A DNA stretch of 64,000 nt from Halomonas alkalisoli (GCF_021412585.1 NZ_JAKCMI010000028.1:157851-221850), one strand, 5' to 3'; positions 17,941 to 27,145 are shown, counted from the stretch's first letter. Program-made: numbers and translations. The notes: a model not told the origin generated them from the letters alone.

Positions 17941-18666
17941 ATGACCAAATACCGGGTCGAGCGCAAGACGCTGTCCGAACAGGTCGCCGAACAGCTCGAG
18001 GCGGAGATTCTCGAGGGGCGGCTGGGCGAGAACGACCAACTCCCCTCCGAGCGGGAGCTGATGGAGCAGTTCGGCGTCGGTCGGCCGGCGGTGCGCGAAG
18101 CGCTGTTCCACCTGCAACAGCTTGGCCTGATCGCCATCAACAGCGGCACTCGCGCTCGGGTCATTCGACCCACGGCCGAAGCGGTGATGGCGCGACTCTC
18201 CGGAGTGACACGCCAGCTGCTCTCCAAGCCCGACGGCCAGCAATACTTTCAGGAAGCCCGGGCCATGTTCGAGATATCGCTGGCCCGCTATGCGGCACGT
18301 CATGCCAGTGACGAGGATCTCGCCCGGCTACGCGAGGCCCTTCAGGACAACCGCGATGCCATCGGCGACGAGGCACGCTTCAAGCGTTCCGATAACGATT
18401 TTCATGGCGTGCTGGCCAGCATCGGTCGCAACCCGATCTTCGATGCCATTCATGTGGCGCTGTCCGAATGGCTCGACGACCGGCGCGCCCAGGTGCTGCA
18501 GCAGAAGGACGAGGACAAGGCGGCGCTCGCAGCGCATATCGAGATCGTCGAGTCCATTGAGTCCCGTGACCCCGACGCCGCCGAGGCGGCCATGCGCCGT
18601 CACCTGGATCGCCACTACGGCACCTATATGAAGCTCAAGAGGCGCCTGACTCCCGAAGCGGAGTGA
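17941..18666 (+). CDS. GntR-family (FCD) regulator
   Basis: 241 residues. A winged helix at about 10-75 (LPSERELMEQFGVGRPAVREAL) precedes an FCD ligand domain with metal-binding residues in the DNDFHGVLASIGRNP region and the HIEIVESIESRD and MRRHLDRH segments. It resembles NanR- or KdgR-type regulators of sugar-acid use. AGGAGA at 17925 could serve either the ATG at 17941 or a GTG at 17935. AATACAGTAAAATAG upstream contains an inverted CTGTAT half-site, hinting at autoregulation. It is the best local candidate to bind the GTATGACA sites. Confidence 0.88.
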   Translation: MTKYRVERKTLSEQVAEQLEAEILEGRLGENDQLPSERELMEQFGVGRPAVREALFHLQQLGLIAINSGTRARVIRPTAEAVMARLSGVTRQLLSKPDGQQYFQEARAMFEISLARYAARHASDEDLARLREALQDNRDAIGDEARFKRSDNDFHGVLASIGRNPIFDAIHVALSEWLDDRRAQVLQQKDEDKAALAAHIEIVESIESRDPDAAEAAMRRHLDRHYGTYMKLKRRLTPEAE

Positions 18667-18689
18667 AAAGTGACGGACCGAGCGTTTCC

Positions 18690-20330
18690 CTACAGCGACA
18701 CGCCGCGTTTCCAGGGTATGAAGTCGTACTGGGCGAGGCCGACCGCACGGGGCTGGTAGCGCCCCGAGGCGGCGTCGATGCACAATTCCAGCAGGCGGTC
18801 GGCCAGTTCGTCGATCGACGCCTCGCCGCGAATGATGGGGCCGGCATCGAAGTCGATGACATCGCTCATGCGCAGGGCAAGCTCGCTGTTGCTGGCGATC
18901 TTGAGCACCGGGGTAACCGGGTTGCCGGTGGGCGTGCCGAGTCCGGTGGTGAACAGGATCAGGTTGGCCCCGGACCCCGCCAGCGCGGTGGTCGACTCCA
19001 CGTCATTGCCCGGTGTACAGAGCAGGTTGAGACCCTTGCGCATCAGGGGCTCGGTGTAGTCGAGCACGTCGACCACTGGGCTGTCGCCGCCTTTCTTCGC
19101 CGCCCCGGCGGACTTCATGGCATCGGTGATCAAGCCGTCGCGAATGTTGCCCGGCGAAGGGTTCATGGAGAAATCGGCTCCGACCCGGGCGGCATGCTGC
19201 TGGTAGGCATCCATCAGGGTCGCGAAGCGTTCGGCGACCGCATCGTCGCTACAGCGGGCGATCAGCTCATGCTCCACGCCGCACAGCTCGGGGAACTCGC
19301 TGAGGATGCCGCTGCCGCCCAGGGCCACCAGGCGGTCGACGACCGCCCCCACCAGCGGGTTGGCGGAAAGCCCCGAGAACCCATCGGAGCCGCCACACTC
19401 CACGCCGACGACCAGCTCGGACAGGGGGGCTGGCCGCCGTTCGACCCGGTTGGCCTCGGCGAGGCCGTCGAAGATGGTGGTCAGGGCCTGCCGAATCAGC
19501 GCCTCTTCGCTGATGCTGGCTTGCTGTTCCAGGTAGTGCACCGGGCGCAGGCCCTGGGGGTCGCGCTCGGCCACGGCGCTTCTGAGCATCTCGATCTGCG
19601 CCTTCTGACAGCCCAGGCTCAGCACCGTGGCGCCGGCCACGTTGGGGTGGCAGATGTAGCCGGCGAGCAGCTGGCAGAGCGCCTGAGCATCCGCGTCGGT
19701 GCCGCCGCAGCCCAGGGTATGGGTCAGGAATCGCACGCCATCCACGTTGGGAAAGAGCCGCTCGCGCGGCAGGGCGACGGGCTCCTCGGAGGCCTGGCCG
19801 TGAAGCAGCTCCCTGGCCAGCCGCTTGTAGTCGCGGTAGGGATCTTCGCCCAGGGCGTCGGCGATACACTGGCGCAGGACCTCGATATTGCGGTTCTCGC
19901 AGAACACCAGCGGCACCACCAGCCATACGTTGGCGGTGCCCACACGGCCATCCGGGCGGTGGTAGCCGTCGAAGGTGGCGTCCTGGAAGCGGGAGACATC
20001 CGGCGCCTGCCAGCTGCCGCGCCTGGCCTGGGGCGAGGTGGTAGCGGTGCTGTGTTCGGTATTCTCGGTGGTGATGGCGCCGCCTCGTGCTATCGGCCGG
20101 GTGGCGCGGCCCACGGTGACGCCATACATGATGACGGTGTCGCCGGGCTCGAGGGCCGTGATGGTGAACTTGTGCTTGTGTCGAATGGCCTCGGCAAGGG
20201 GGAAGGGCTGTCCATCGTCGTCGATCTCGGTGCCGGCGGGCAGGTCCTTCAAGGCCACGCGCACGTTGTCGGCGGCATGGACGCGCAGGCTGTCCAGGTG
20301 GCCGGTGTCACTGGCAATGGTCTGGCTCAT
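18690..20330 (-). CDS. UxaA-family sugar-acid dehydratase
   Basis: 546 residues. An N-terminal SAF-type domain (residues 10-85, ending VIMYGVTVGRATRPI) is joined by a Ser/Thr-rich linker to the catalytic domain. Cys residues of the metal site lie in VFCENRNIEVL, HTLGCGG, LGCQKAQ and GVECGGSDGFSG. The C-terminus IPWKRGVSL resembles that of E. coli UxaA. UxaA itself acts on altronate, but neighbours here (KDF-type dehydrogenase, FAH hydrolase) favour L-fuconate, D-arabinonate or L-galactonate. The ATG at 20330 has GGAG upstream; the much longer open frame upstream is antisense noise within the FAH gene. Confidence 0.85.
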   Translation of the reverse strand: MSQTIASDTGHLDSLRVHAADNVRVALKDLPAGTEIDDDGQPFPLAEAIRHKHKFTITALEPGDTVIMYGVTVGRATRPIARGGAITTENTEHSTATTSPQARRGSWQAPDVSRFQDATFDGYHRPDGRVGTANVWLVVPLVFCENRNIEVLRQCIADALGEDPYRDYKRLARELLHGQASEEPVALPRERLFPNVDGVRFLTHTLGCGGTDADAQALCQLLAGYICHPNVAGATVLSLGCQKAQIEMLRSAVAERDPQGLRPVHYLEQQASISEEALIRQALTTIFDGLAEANRVERRPAPLSELVVGVECGGSDGFSGLSANPLVGAVVDRLVALGGSGILSEFPELCGVEHELIARCSDDAVAERFATLMDAYQQHAARVGADFSMNPSPGNIRDGLITDAMKSAGAAKKGGDSPVVDVLDYTEPLMRKGLNLLCTPGNDVESTTALAGSGANLILFTTGLGTPTGNPVTPVLKIASNSELALRMSDVIDFDAGPIIRGEASIDELADRLLELCIDAASGRYQPRAVGLAQYDFIPWKRGVSL

Positions 20331-20344
20331 GGCTTGGCTCCGAT

Positions 20345-21196
20345 TCAGCGCCGCGGCTCGGCGATGACGGCTTGATGCTGCTCGCCGAGGCCTTCGATGC
20401 CCAGGCGCATGCGCTGGCCCGGCTTGAGATAGACCGGCGGCTGCTGGCCCATGCCCACGCCTGGCGGGGTGCCGGTGGAGATGACATCGCCCGGCTGCAG
20501 GCTCATGAACCGGCTCAGGTAGCTGATCAGGAAGGGGATGCGGTAGACCATGGTGTGGCTGTTGCCATCCTGGTAACGATGGCCATCCACTTCCAGCCAC
20601 ATGTCCAACCGGTGGGGGTCGGGCACCTCGTCCGGGGTAACCAGCCATGGGCCCATGGGGCCAAAGGTGTCACACCCCTTGCCCTTGTCCCAGGTGCCGC
20701 TGCGTTCGAGCTGGAATTCCCGTTCGGAGACGTCGTTGATCACGCAATAGCCGGCGACATGTTCCATGGCGTCGGCTTCATCGATGTAGCGGCCGCCCTT
20801 GCCGATCACCACACCGAGTTCCACTTCCCAGTCGGTCTTCTGCGAATCCCGGGGAATGATCACCTCATCGTCGGGGCCACAGATGGCGCTGGTCCACTTG
20901 TTGAAGACGACGGGCTCCGGTGGAACCTGGGCGCCGGTTTCGGCCGCATGGTCGGAGTAGTTCAGGCCGATGCAGATGAACTTGCCGACTCCGCCAACGC
21001 AGGGGCCAAGGCGAGTGTCGGGTGCCACCGAGGGGAGGCGCGAAACATCGAGCTCGGCCAGCCTGGCGAGACTGTCGCGGCCGAGGCGTGTCCCGGCGAG
21101 GTCATCGATGTGGGCCGACAGATCGCGGATCACGCCGTCGTTGTCGAGCAGGCCGGGTTTCTCGTGGCCCTTGGGGCCAAAGCGCAGCAGTTTCAT
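20345..21196 (-). CDS. FAH-family 2,4-diketo-3-deoxy sugar-acid hydrolase
   Basis: 283 residues with the FAH catalytic core: GVGKFICIGLNYSDHAAETG near residue 70, the metal ligands of EVELGVVIGK near 124 and TWDKGKGCDTFGPMGPWLVT. Relatives beside KDF dehydrogenase cleave 2,4-diketo-3-deoxy-L-fuconate to pyruvate and lactate. It lies between the SDR gene and the UxaA-type gene on one strand with gaps of 26 and 14 bases, so these are one operon. Confidence 0.82.
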   Translation of the reverse strand: MKLLRFGPKGHEKPGLLDNDGVIRDLSAHIDDLAGTRLGRDSLARLAELDVSRLPSVAPDTRLGPCVGGVGKFICIGLNYSDHAAETGAQVPPEPVVFNKWTSAICGPDDEVIIPRDSQKTDWEVELGVVIGKGGRYIDEADAMEHVAGYCVINDVSEREFQLERSGTWDKGKGCDTFGPMGPWLVTPDEVPDPHRLDMWLEVDGHRYQDGNSHTMVYRIPFLISYLSRFMSLQPGDVISTGTPPGVGMGQQPPVYLKPGQRMRLGIEGLGEQHQAVIAEPRR

Positions 21197-21222
21197 GGGG
21201 TGTCCTTGTCTGTTATTCGTTC

Positions 21223-21972
21223 TCAGATGAGCCAGCCACCGTCGATGACCTGGGCGGTACCGGTGGTATAGCCGGACTCGTCGGCGGCGAGGTAAGTGGC
21301 GAGTGCGGCGATTTCGTCAGGGGTGCCGAGCCGGCCCAGCGGTTGACGCCCGATGAACTCGTCGTAGACGCTGGACTCCTCGCGCCCCTGCTGCATCGCC
21401 TGGGCCCGAATGCGCTGGCGCAGCGAGGGGGAGTCCACGGTGCCGGGGCAGATCGCATTGCAGCGAATGCCCTGGCCGATATAGTCGGCGGCTACCGACT
21501 TGGTCAGGCCGAGCACCGCCGCCTTGGTGGTGCCGTAGGCGCAGCGGTTGGGCACGCCCTTGAGGCTCGAGGCCACCGAGGCCATGTTGATGATGCTGCC
21601 GCCGCCGTGGTCCAGCATCTTGGGAAGCAGGGCCCGTATCATGCGCATCATGGCGGTGACATTGAGCGCCAGCGACAGCTCCCAGTCCTCCTCGGTGCCG
21701 GTCAGCAGCGAACCGCTGGCCACGTAGCCGGCGCAGTTGAAGAGGATGTCCAGGGGGGGAAGCTCGCCGGCCAGCGCTTCGATGGCAGCGGTATCCAGCA
21801 CGTCCAGTCGGCGCGTCTCGACGTTTGGCGTGGAGGTGAGCTCGGCCAGCGACGCCGCATCGATATCGGTGGCGATGACCCGGGCGCCCTCAGCGGCGAA
21901 GCGAAGCGCCGTGGCCCGGCCGATACCCTGGCCGGCGGCCGTGATCAGCGCCGTCTTGTTCTGCAGTCGCAT
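21223..21972 (-). CDS. SDR oxidoreductase, 2-keto-3-deoxy-L-fuconate dehydrogenase-like
   Basis: 249 residues: TAAGQGIGRA cofactor loop, DILFNCAGYV, catalytic Ser in MASVASSLKGVPN and Tyr/Lys in YGTTKAAVLG, then CNAICPGTVDSPSL and TGTAQVIDGG. The combination VASSLKGVPNR and ICPGTVDSPSLR is typical of the bacterial KDF dehydrogenase group, also related to animal BDH2. It would oxidise C4 of a 2-keto-3-deoxy aldonate for the downstream FAH hydrolase. First gene of its operon, with an operator-like palindrome 36 bases upstream. Confidence 0.85.
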   Translation of the reverse strand: MRLQNKTALITAAGQGIGRATALRFAAEGARVIATDIDAASLAELTSTPNVETRRLDVLDTAAIEALAGELPPLDILFNCAGYVASGSLLTGTEEDWELSLALNVTAMMRMIRALLPKMLDHGGGSIINMASVASSLKGVPNRCAYGTTKAAVLGLTKSVAADYIGQGIRCNAICPGTVDSPSLRQRIRAQAMQQGREESSVYDEFIGRQPLGRLGTPDEIAALATYLAADESGYTTGTAQVIDGGWLI

Positions 21973-22007
21973 GTCGGCTCCCGGAAGTCGGTGAGTGGTC
22001 GCTTTAA

Positions 22008-22024
22008 CCTGTATGACAGGATAC
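22008..22024. promoter_or_regulatory. Putative FCD/GntR operator, site C
   Basis: CCTGTATGACAGG is an inverted repeat (CCTGT-N3-ACAGG), followed by ATAC. It contains the GTATGACA shared with sites A and B and lies 36 bases upstream of the KDF-dehydrogenase-like gene start. Confidence 0.6.
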
Positions 22025-22146
22025 TAGCACGACAGTCATTCCGATTATGGCGCAGTTTCCGGGGGATGCCAAACTTGGCGCGGCAGGGCGCTGATGGAGC
22101 GGGAAGGGAGGCCGGGGCCAACGGGGAGACGATACTATCGGAAGGG

Positions 22147-22170
22147 CCCCTCCGGCCTCGGCCGGAGGGG
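22147..22170 (-). terminator. Hairpin after prc
   Basis: CCCCTCCGGC and GCCGGAGGGG form a 10-base-pair stem with a CTCG loop, seven bases beyond the prc stop. No long T run follows on the minus strand, so it may act mainly as an mRNA 3' stabiliser. Confidence 0.5.
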
Positions 22171-22177
22171 GAGGGTA

Positions 22178-24232
22178 TCAGAAGCGAGAAGCCATGCGGC
22201 GCTGGGTGAGTTCGGCGTAGTCGGCGAGAATGGCGGCGGCCTCGGTCACCTGGACACGCTCCACCGGTTCTTCGTCGTCGTCTTCGTCGCGGGTATCGAC
22301 CAGCTCCTCGATGAGGTCGAGGCCCAGGGCCTCGCGACGCCGGTTTTCCAGCGACAGCTGCTCGGCGTCCCTTGTCTCGACTTCACGCTGGCGCTGCTCG
22401 CGATCGAGGCTCACGCTGGTGTGCTCTTCGCGCAGGCGGCGGGCCAGGTCGGCGCGCTGCTCCAGGAAGACGAAGTTGGGGTGGGTATCGGCACGCTCCC
22501 GGTGGCGAGAGCGCAGGGTTTCCAGATACTCCCAGGGCTCGCCGTAGTGACGATACTGCACCTCCTGGACGGTGTCCCACTCCAGCGCGTTGTCCAGGCT
22601 GCTTTCACCGATCCGTTCGGGGTCCACCAGGCTGGGGAACAGGATGTCAGGCTCGACGCCGCGGTGCTGGGTGCTCTCCCCGGAGATGCGGTAGAACTTG
22701 GCACGGGTGAGCTTTATCTGGCCATGGCTCAGTTCGCTCAACGTCTGCACGGTACCCTTGCCGAAGGTGGCATTCCCCAGCACCAGGCCGCGGCCGTAGT
22801 CCTGGATGGCGCCGGCAAAGATTTCCGAGGCCGATGCCGACAGCCGGTTGACCAGCACCGCCAGCGGGCCGTCGTAGAGCGTGCCGGCCTCGGTATCGCC
22901 ATAGAGGCTGATACGCCCACGCGCATCGCGCACCTGAACGGTGGGGCCACGGTCGATGAACAGGCCGATCAGCGAGTTGGCTTCCTGCAGGGCGCCACCG
23001 CCGTTGTTGCGCAGATCGAGCATGATGCCATCGATCCCCTCCTCCTTGAGTCGTTCGACTTCACGGGCGACGTCACGGGTGGTGCTGCGGAACTCCTCCT
23101 CACCGGCCTGCCAGGCATCGAAGTCGACATAGAAGGTAGGGATCTTGATCACGCCGATACGCTGAATGCCGTCGTCACGCTCGACTTCGATGATTTCTCC
23201 CTTGGCCGCCTGGTCCTCGAGGTCGACGGTATCGCGGGTGATCGCGACTTCATGGGAGCGGGTCATGTCCATGGCTTCCGCCGGCACCACTTCCAGGCGC
23301 ACCACGCTGCCCTTGGGTCCACGGATGAGATCCACGACCTCGTCCAGGCGCATGCCGACCACGTTGACGATCTCTTCGCCATCCTCCTGGCCGACGCCAA
23401 TGATGCGGTCGGCCGGCTCCAGCACCCCGGCGCGGTCCGCCGGGCCTCCGGGAACCAGGCTCGAGACCTTCACGTATTCGCCGTCGGACTGCAGCATGGC
23501 GCCGATGCCCTCCAGCGACAGGCGCATCTGGATGTCGAAGGATTCGCCCTGGCGGGGGGAGAGATACTCGGTGTGGGGGTCGATGCTGCTGGTCACCGCG
23601 GCCATGAACAGGCCGAACACATCCTCGCCGTTGGTCTGGCGAAGCCGGGAGAGCTGTCCCTCGTAGCGCTGGCGCAGGTTGGTCTCGACCTGCTCTTCGT
23701 CCTGGCCGGTAATGTCGAGGGTCAGGGCGGCGTTCTTGAGCCGCTTGCGCCACAGCTCGTCCAGTTCCTCATGGCTCTCGGCCCAGGGGGCCTCGCTGCG
23801 GTCGAGCTCGAGGCGCATATCGGTCTCATACGTGTAGCCGAGGCCCTCGTCGATCTTGTCCAGCAGCCACTCGAAGCGCGACTCGGCGCGATCGTGATAG
23901 CGCTGATAGAGCTCATAGGCGGGGGCCAGTTCCCCCTCGAAGATCATGTCGTCGATGCGCTCCTCGAGGTGACGAAAATCCTCGACATCGCTGTCGAGCA
24001 GGAAGGCACGCTGTCCATCGAGCACATCGAGATAGCGTCCGAAGGCCAGTCGAGACCACTCATCGTCGAGGGCGGCATCGGCATAGTGGCCATAGCGTAG
24101 CGATTCGGCCACTTCTATCGCTGCCTGGCGCTGAGCTTCGCTGGGCTGAATCTGGGCCAGCGCCACATTGCCGGTCAGCAATACAAGGGCCAGCAGTATG
24201 GCTGAGTGCCGAATAACGGCTAGCAGGCTCAT
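22178..24232 (-). CDS. prc: Carboxy-terminal (tail-specific) protease
   Basis: 684 residues. Signal peptide (VIRHSAILLALVLLTGNVALA), N-terminal helical domain, PDZ domain near residues 230-320 (DPHTEYLSPRQGESF, LVPGGPADRAG) and the S41 catalytic core, with the Ser/Lys dyad in SASASEIFAGAIQDYG and TFGKGTVQT. Degrades periplasmic proteins with non-polar C-termini and processes penicillin-binding protein 3 in relatives. The start at 24232 gives a normal signal peptide; an in-frame start 34 codons upstream would not. Divergent from the M18 peptidase. Confidence 0.94.
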   Translation of the reverse strand: MSLLAVIRHSAILLALVLLTGNVALAQIQPSEAQRQAAIEVAESLRYGHYADAALDDEWSRLAFGRYLDVLDGQRAFLLDSDVEDFRHLEERIDDMIFEGELAPAYELYQRYHDRAESRFEWLLDKIDEGLGYTYETDMRLELDRSEAPWAESHEELDELWRKRLKNAALTLDITGQDEEQVETNLRQRYEGQLSRLRQTNGEDVFGLFMAAVTSSIDPHTEYLSPRQGESFDIQMRLSLEGIGAMLQSDGEYVKVSSLVPGGPADRAGVLEPADRIIGVGQEDGEEIVNVVGMRLDEVVDLIRGPKGSVVRLEVVPAEAMDMTRSHEVAITRDTVDLEDQAAKGEIIEVERDDGIQRIGVIKIPTFYVDFDAWQAGEEEFRSTTRDVAREVERLKEEGIDGIMLDLRNNGGGALQEANSLIGLFIDRGPTVQVRDARGRISLYGDTEAGTLYDGPLAVLVNRLSASASEIFAGAIQDYGRGLVLGNATFGKGTVQTLSELSHGQIKLTRAKFYRISGESTQHRGVEPDILFPSLVDPERIGESSLDNALEWDTVQEVQYRHYGEPWEYLETLRSRHRERADTHPNFVFLEQRADLARRLREEHTSVSLDREQRQREVETRDAEQLSLENRRREALGLDLIEELVDTRDEDDDEEPVERVQVTEAAAILADYAELTQRRMASRF

Positions 24233-24360
24233 CAATGAAGCACTCCCGGTTTCGTGTAAACTTCCTTCCCTAGACACGCGCAAGGCTTGCGAGTTGCAAA
24301 GGACGACAGGGTATTGTACCAGCTGTCTCGTCAACCACAGACCCCCTGAAGAGGATTCTC

Positions 24361-25671
24361 ATGTCTCAGGAAGCCCGACTTGAGCGACTGCTCGACTTTC
24401 TGCAGCGCTCGCCGACCCCCTGGCACGCCGTATCGGTCATGGCCGAGCGACTCGAGGCCGCCGGCTTCCGTCGACTGGATGAGACGCACCCCTGGCAACT
24501 GGCGGCCGGGGAACGGTTCTATGTCACCCGCAACGATTCCTCCATCATTGCCCTGCAGCTGCCCCGGGAGGGACTCGACGCCCTGCGCATGATCGGGGCC
24601 CATACTGATAGTCCCGGCCTTCGGCTCAAGCCCAATGCCGCCCAGACATCGATGGCCGGCTGGCTGCAGCTGGGTGTCGAGCTCTACGGCGGGGCGCTGC
24701 TGGCCCCCTGGTTCGACCGTGACCTGGGCCTGGCGGGACGCGTTCATCTGCGTCGGGCCGATGGCCGGCTGGAAGGGCTGCTGCTGCATGTCGACCGCCC
24801 TGTGGCGACCATCCCCAGCCTGGCGATCCATCTGGATCGAGAAGCCAACAACGGACGAGCGCTGAACGCCCAGACCCAGATGGCGCCGGTCTTCCTTCAG
24901 GGGGGCGAGAAGGCCGACCTCACGCGGCTGCTGCTGGAGTGGCTCGCTGCCCAGCACGACATCGGGGACGCGGAGATTCTCGACTTCGAGCTGGCGCTCT
25001 TCGATACCCAGCCGCCGGCGCGGGTGGGGGTGAGGGGCGAGCTGATCGCCAGCGCCCGCCTGGACAATCTGCTGTCCTGCTTCATCGGCCTGGAGGCGCT
25101 GCTCGAGTCGGATGGGTCCCAGGGGGTCGTGCTGGTTGCCAGCGATCACGAGGAGGTCGGCAGCGCCAGTGCCTGCGGAGCCCAGGGGCCCTTCCTGGGA
25201 GATGTCCTGCGCCGCGTCAATGCCCAGCTCGGCGAGGCGGGGGAGGGGAAAGAGGAGGGCTTCATCCGGCTGATCCAGGCCTCGCGCATGATCTCCTGCG
25301 ACAACGCCCATGCCCTGCACCCCAACTTCACCGACAAGCACGATGCGGCCCATGGGCCGGCCCTGAACGGCGGACCGGTGATCAAGGTCAATGCCAACCA
25401 GCGCTATGCCACGAACAGTGTCACCTCGGCGCTGTTCCGCGACCTGTGCCGCGAGGCCGGGGTTCCGGTCCAGGTATTTGCTACCCGCGCCGACATGGGC
25501 TGTGGCAGTACCATCGGGCCGATTACCGCCACCGAACTGGGTGTGCCGACGCTGGACGTGGGCGTCCCCCAGTGGGCCATGCACTCGATTCGCGAGACCG
25601 CCGGCGCCCAGGACGTGGAATACCTGACGCGGGCGCTCGTTGCCTTCTGCAATCGCGCGGAGCTGGCCTGA
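24361..25671 (+). CDS. apeB: M18-family aminopeptidase
   Basis: 436 residues of the M18 fold. Zinc ligands lie in IGAHTDSPGLRLKPN (His, Asp near residue 81), SDHEEVGS near 262 and the C-terminal VPQWAMHSIRE; the intervening DNAHALHPNF and RADMGCGSTIGPITA are family signatures. A cytoplasmic dinuclear zinc aminopeptidase preferring acidic or neutral N-termini. The copy of the dispersed three-way-junction repeat begins 10 bases after its stop. Confidence 0.93.
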   Translation: MSQEARLERLLDFLQRSPTPWHAVSVMAERLEAAGFRRLDETHPWQLAAGERFYVTRNDSSIIALQLPREGLDALRMIGAHTDSPGLRLKPNAAQTSMAGWLQLGVELYGGALLAPWFDRDLGLAGRVHLRRADGRLEGLLLHVDRPVATIPSLAIHLDREANNGRALNAQTQMAPVFLQGGEKADLTRLLLEWLAAQHDIGDAEILDFELALFDTQPPARVGVRGELIASARLDNLLSCFIGLEALLESDGSQGVVLVASDHEEVGSASACGAQGPFLGDVLRRVNAQLGEAGEGKEEGFIRLIQASRMISCDNAHALHPNFTDKHDAAHGPALNGGPVIKVNANQRYATNSVTSALFRDLCREAGVPVQVFATRADMGCGSTIGPITATELGVPTLDVGVPQWAMHSIRETAGAQDVEYLTRALVAFCNRAELA

Positions 25672-25680
25672 GCGACGTAC

Positions 25681-25785
25681 GAGAGGCGCCGGGGCAGGGC
25701 GAAGAGGAGGTCCTGCGCCAGGATGGCGTCGGTAGCGTACAGGGATGTATTTACAGCGCCTCCTCGCAGGCCTGGTCCCGGAGCT
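25681..25785 (+). repeat. Dispersed three-way-junction repeat, copy 1
   Basis: About 105 bases. The inner closing stem GAGGAGG/CCTCCTC is kept. Hairpin 1 is GCGCCA-GGA-TGGCGT (one G-T wobble) and hairpin 2 is TACA-GGGA-TGTA. The outer stem CCGGGGCAGGGC against GGCCTGGTCCCGG is imperfect. Related copies lie at 47472 and 54696. Sits between the M18 gene stop and a strong terminator. Confidence 0.8.
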
Positions 25786-25810
25786 CAAATAGCGAGGATA
25801 CTTGTCATAC

Positions 25811-25878
25811 AAAAAACCCGGCGCCAATGAACCGTCCAACTATTGGGGGGCAGTTCACAATGGCGCCGGGTTTTTTTG
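25811..25878. terminator. Bidirectional terminator
   Basis: AAAAAACCCGGCGCCA pairs with TGGCGCCGGGTTTTTTT, extended inward by GAAC/GTTC. A and T runs on both flanks allow termination from either direction, serving the M18 gene and the convergent tRNA-Met. Confidence 0.88.
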
Positions 25879-25884
25879 AATGCT

Positions 25885-25961
25885 TGGTGGCTACGCCCTG
25901 ATTCGAACAGGGGACCCCATCATTATGAGTGATGTGCTCTAACCAGCTGAGCTACGTAGCC
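25885..25961 (-). tRNA. tRNA-Met (CAT), second identical copy
   Basis: 77 bases identical to the tRNA at 2034-2110, in the opposite orientation, with encoded CCA. It terminates at the strong hairpin just downstream. Its position between ychF and the M18 gene is independent of the bet-linked copy. Confidence 0.93.
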
Positions 25962-26014
25962 ATTCAACGGAGGCGAAGTTTACGGATTCGCCTCCGGCAG
26001 GTCAAGGTTTGTGG

Positions 26015-27106
26015 TTACACATTGAAGCGGAAGTGGATCACATCGCCATCCTTGACCACATACTCCTTGCCTTCCAGGCGCCATTTGCCGGCATCCTTGG
26101 CGCCCTGCTCGCCGCCGAGGGTGACGAAGTCGTCATAGGCGATGACCTCGGCGCGGATGAAACCCTTCTGGAAGTCGGTATGGATCACCCCGGCGGCTTC
26201 CGGGGCGGTGGCGCCCACCTTGACCGTCCAGGCGCGGACTTCCTTCACCCCGGCGGTGAAATAGGTCTGCAGGCCGAGCAGGCCGTAGCCGGCGCGGATC
26301 ACCCGGTCGAGCCCCGGCTCCTCCATGCCCATCTCGTCGAGGAACATGGCGCGTTCCTCGTCGTCGAGCTCGGCGATCTCCGCCTCCAGCTGGTTGCACA
26401 CCGGCACCACCACGGCGTCTTCCTCGGCGGCGATCTCACGCACCACGTCGAGGTAGGGATTGTCCTCGAAGCCGTCCTCGTTGACGTTGGCGATGTACAT
26501 GGTCGGCTTGAGCGTGAGGAAGCCGAAGCTCTTGAGCTGGCGCTGCTCGTCATCGTCGAGGCCGAAGCTGCGCAGCGGCTGGCCTTCCGCCAGGTGGGGC
26601 TGAATGCGCTCCAGGATGGCCTTGGTGGCGATGGCCTCCTTGTCGCCGCCCTTGGCGACACGCACCAGGCGCTGGATGGCCCGCTCCACGGTATCGAGGT
26701 CGGCCAGGGCCAGCTCCATGTTGATGATCTCGATGTCGGCCCGTGGGTCGACCTGGTTGGCCACGTGGATGACGTTGTCGTTGTCGAAGCAGCGCACCAC
26801 ATGGGCGATGGCCTGGGTCTCGCGGATGTTGGCCAGGAACTTGTTGCCCAGGCCCTCGCCCTTGGAGGCGCCCGCCACCAGGCCGGCGATGTCCACGAAC
26901 TCCATGGTGGTGGGCAGGACCTTCTGCGGCTTGACGATGGCGGCCAGCGCATCGAGGCGTGGGTCCGGCATCGGCACGATGCCGACATTGGGCTCGATGG
27001 TGCAGAAGGGGAAGTTCTCGGCATCGATGCCGGACTTGGTCAGGGCGTTGAAGAGGGTGGACTTGCCGACGTTGGGCAGGCCGACGATACCGCAGTTGAA
27101 ACCCAT
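26015..27106 (-). CDS. ychF: Redox-regulated ATPase YchF (OLA1 family)
   Basis: 363 residues. Obg-like P-loop ATPase that prefers ATP and binds ribosomes. G1 is [14 protein letters not shown], and the central coiled coil lies near residues 130-200 ([16 protein letters not shown]). The C-terminal TGS-type domain has [17 protein letters not shown] and the closing [11 protein letters not shown]. It follows pth on the same strand, an arrangement common in gammaproteobacteria. Confidence 0.96.
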   Translation of the reverse strand: MGFNCGIVGLPNVGKSTLFNALTKSGIDAENFPFCTIEPNVGIVPMPDPRLDALAAIVKPQKVLPTTMEFVDIAGLVAGASKGEGLGNKFLANIRETQAIAHVVRCFDNDNVIHVANQVDPRADIEIINMELALADLDTVERAIQRLVRVAKGGDKEAIATKAILERIQPHLAEGQPLRSFGLDDDEQRQLKSFGFLTLKPTMYIANVNEDGFEDNPYLDVVREIAAEEDAVVVPVCNQLEAEIAELDDEERAMFLDEMGMEEPGLDRVIRAGYGLLGLQTYFTAGVKEVRAWTVKVGATAPEAAGVIHTDFQKGFIRAEVIAYDDFVTLGGEQGAKDAGKWRLEGKEYVVKDGDVIHFRFNV

Positions 27107-27145
27107 GATGATGTCCTGAAAGTAATGGCGAAAATGGCGTCGGGG

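Noticed and set aside
18663..20375. 570-codon open frame antisense to the UxaA-type gene
   Set aside because: Shadow frame; the minus strand holds conserved Cys motifs of the dehydratase.
18690..20648. Longer version of the UxaA-type protein with a Pro/His-rich N-terminus of about 106 residues
   Set aside because: The extension is the antisense-like frame of the FAH gene; the ATG at 20330 has a proper ribosome site and matches family N-termini.
22094..24100. 668-codon open frame antisense to prc
   Set aside because: Shadow of the protease gene; no motif, and composition follows the complementary codons.
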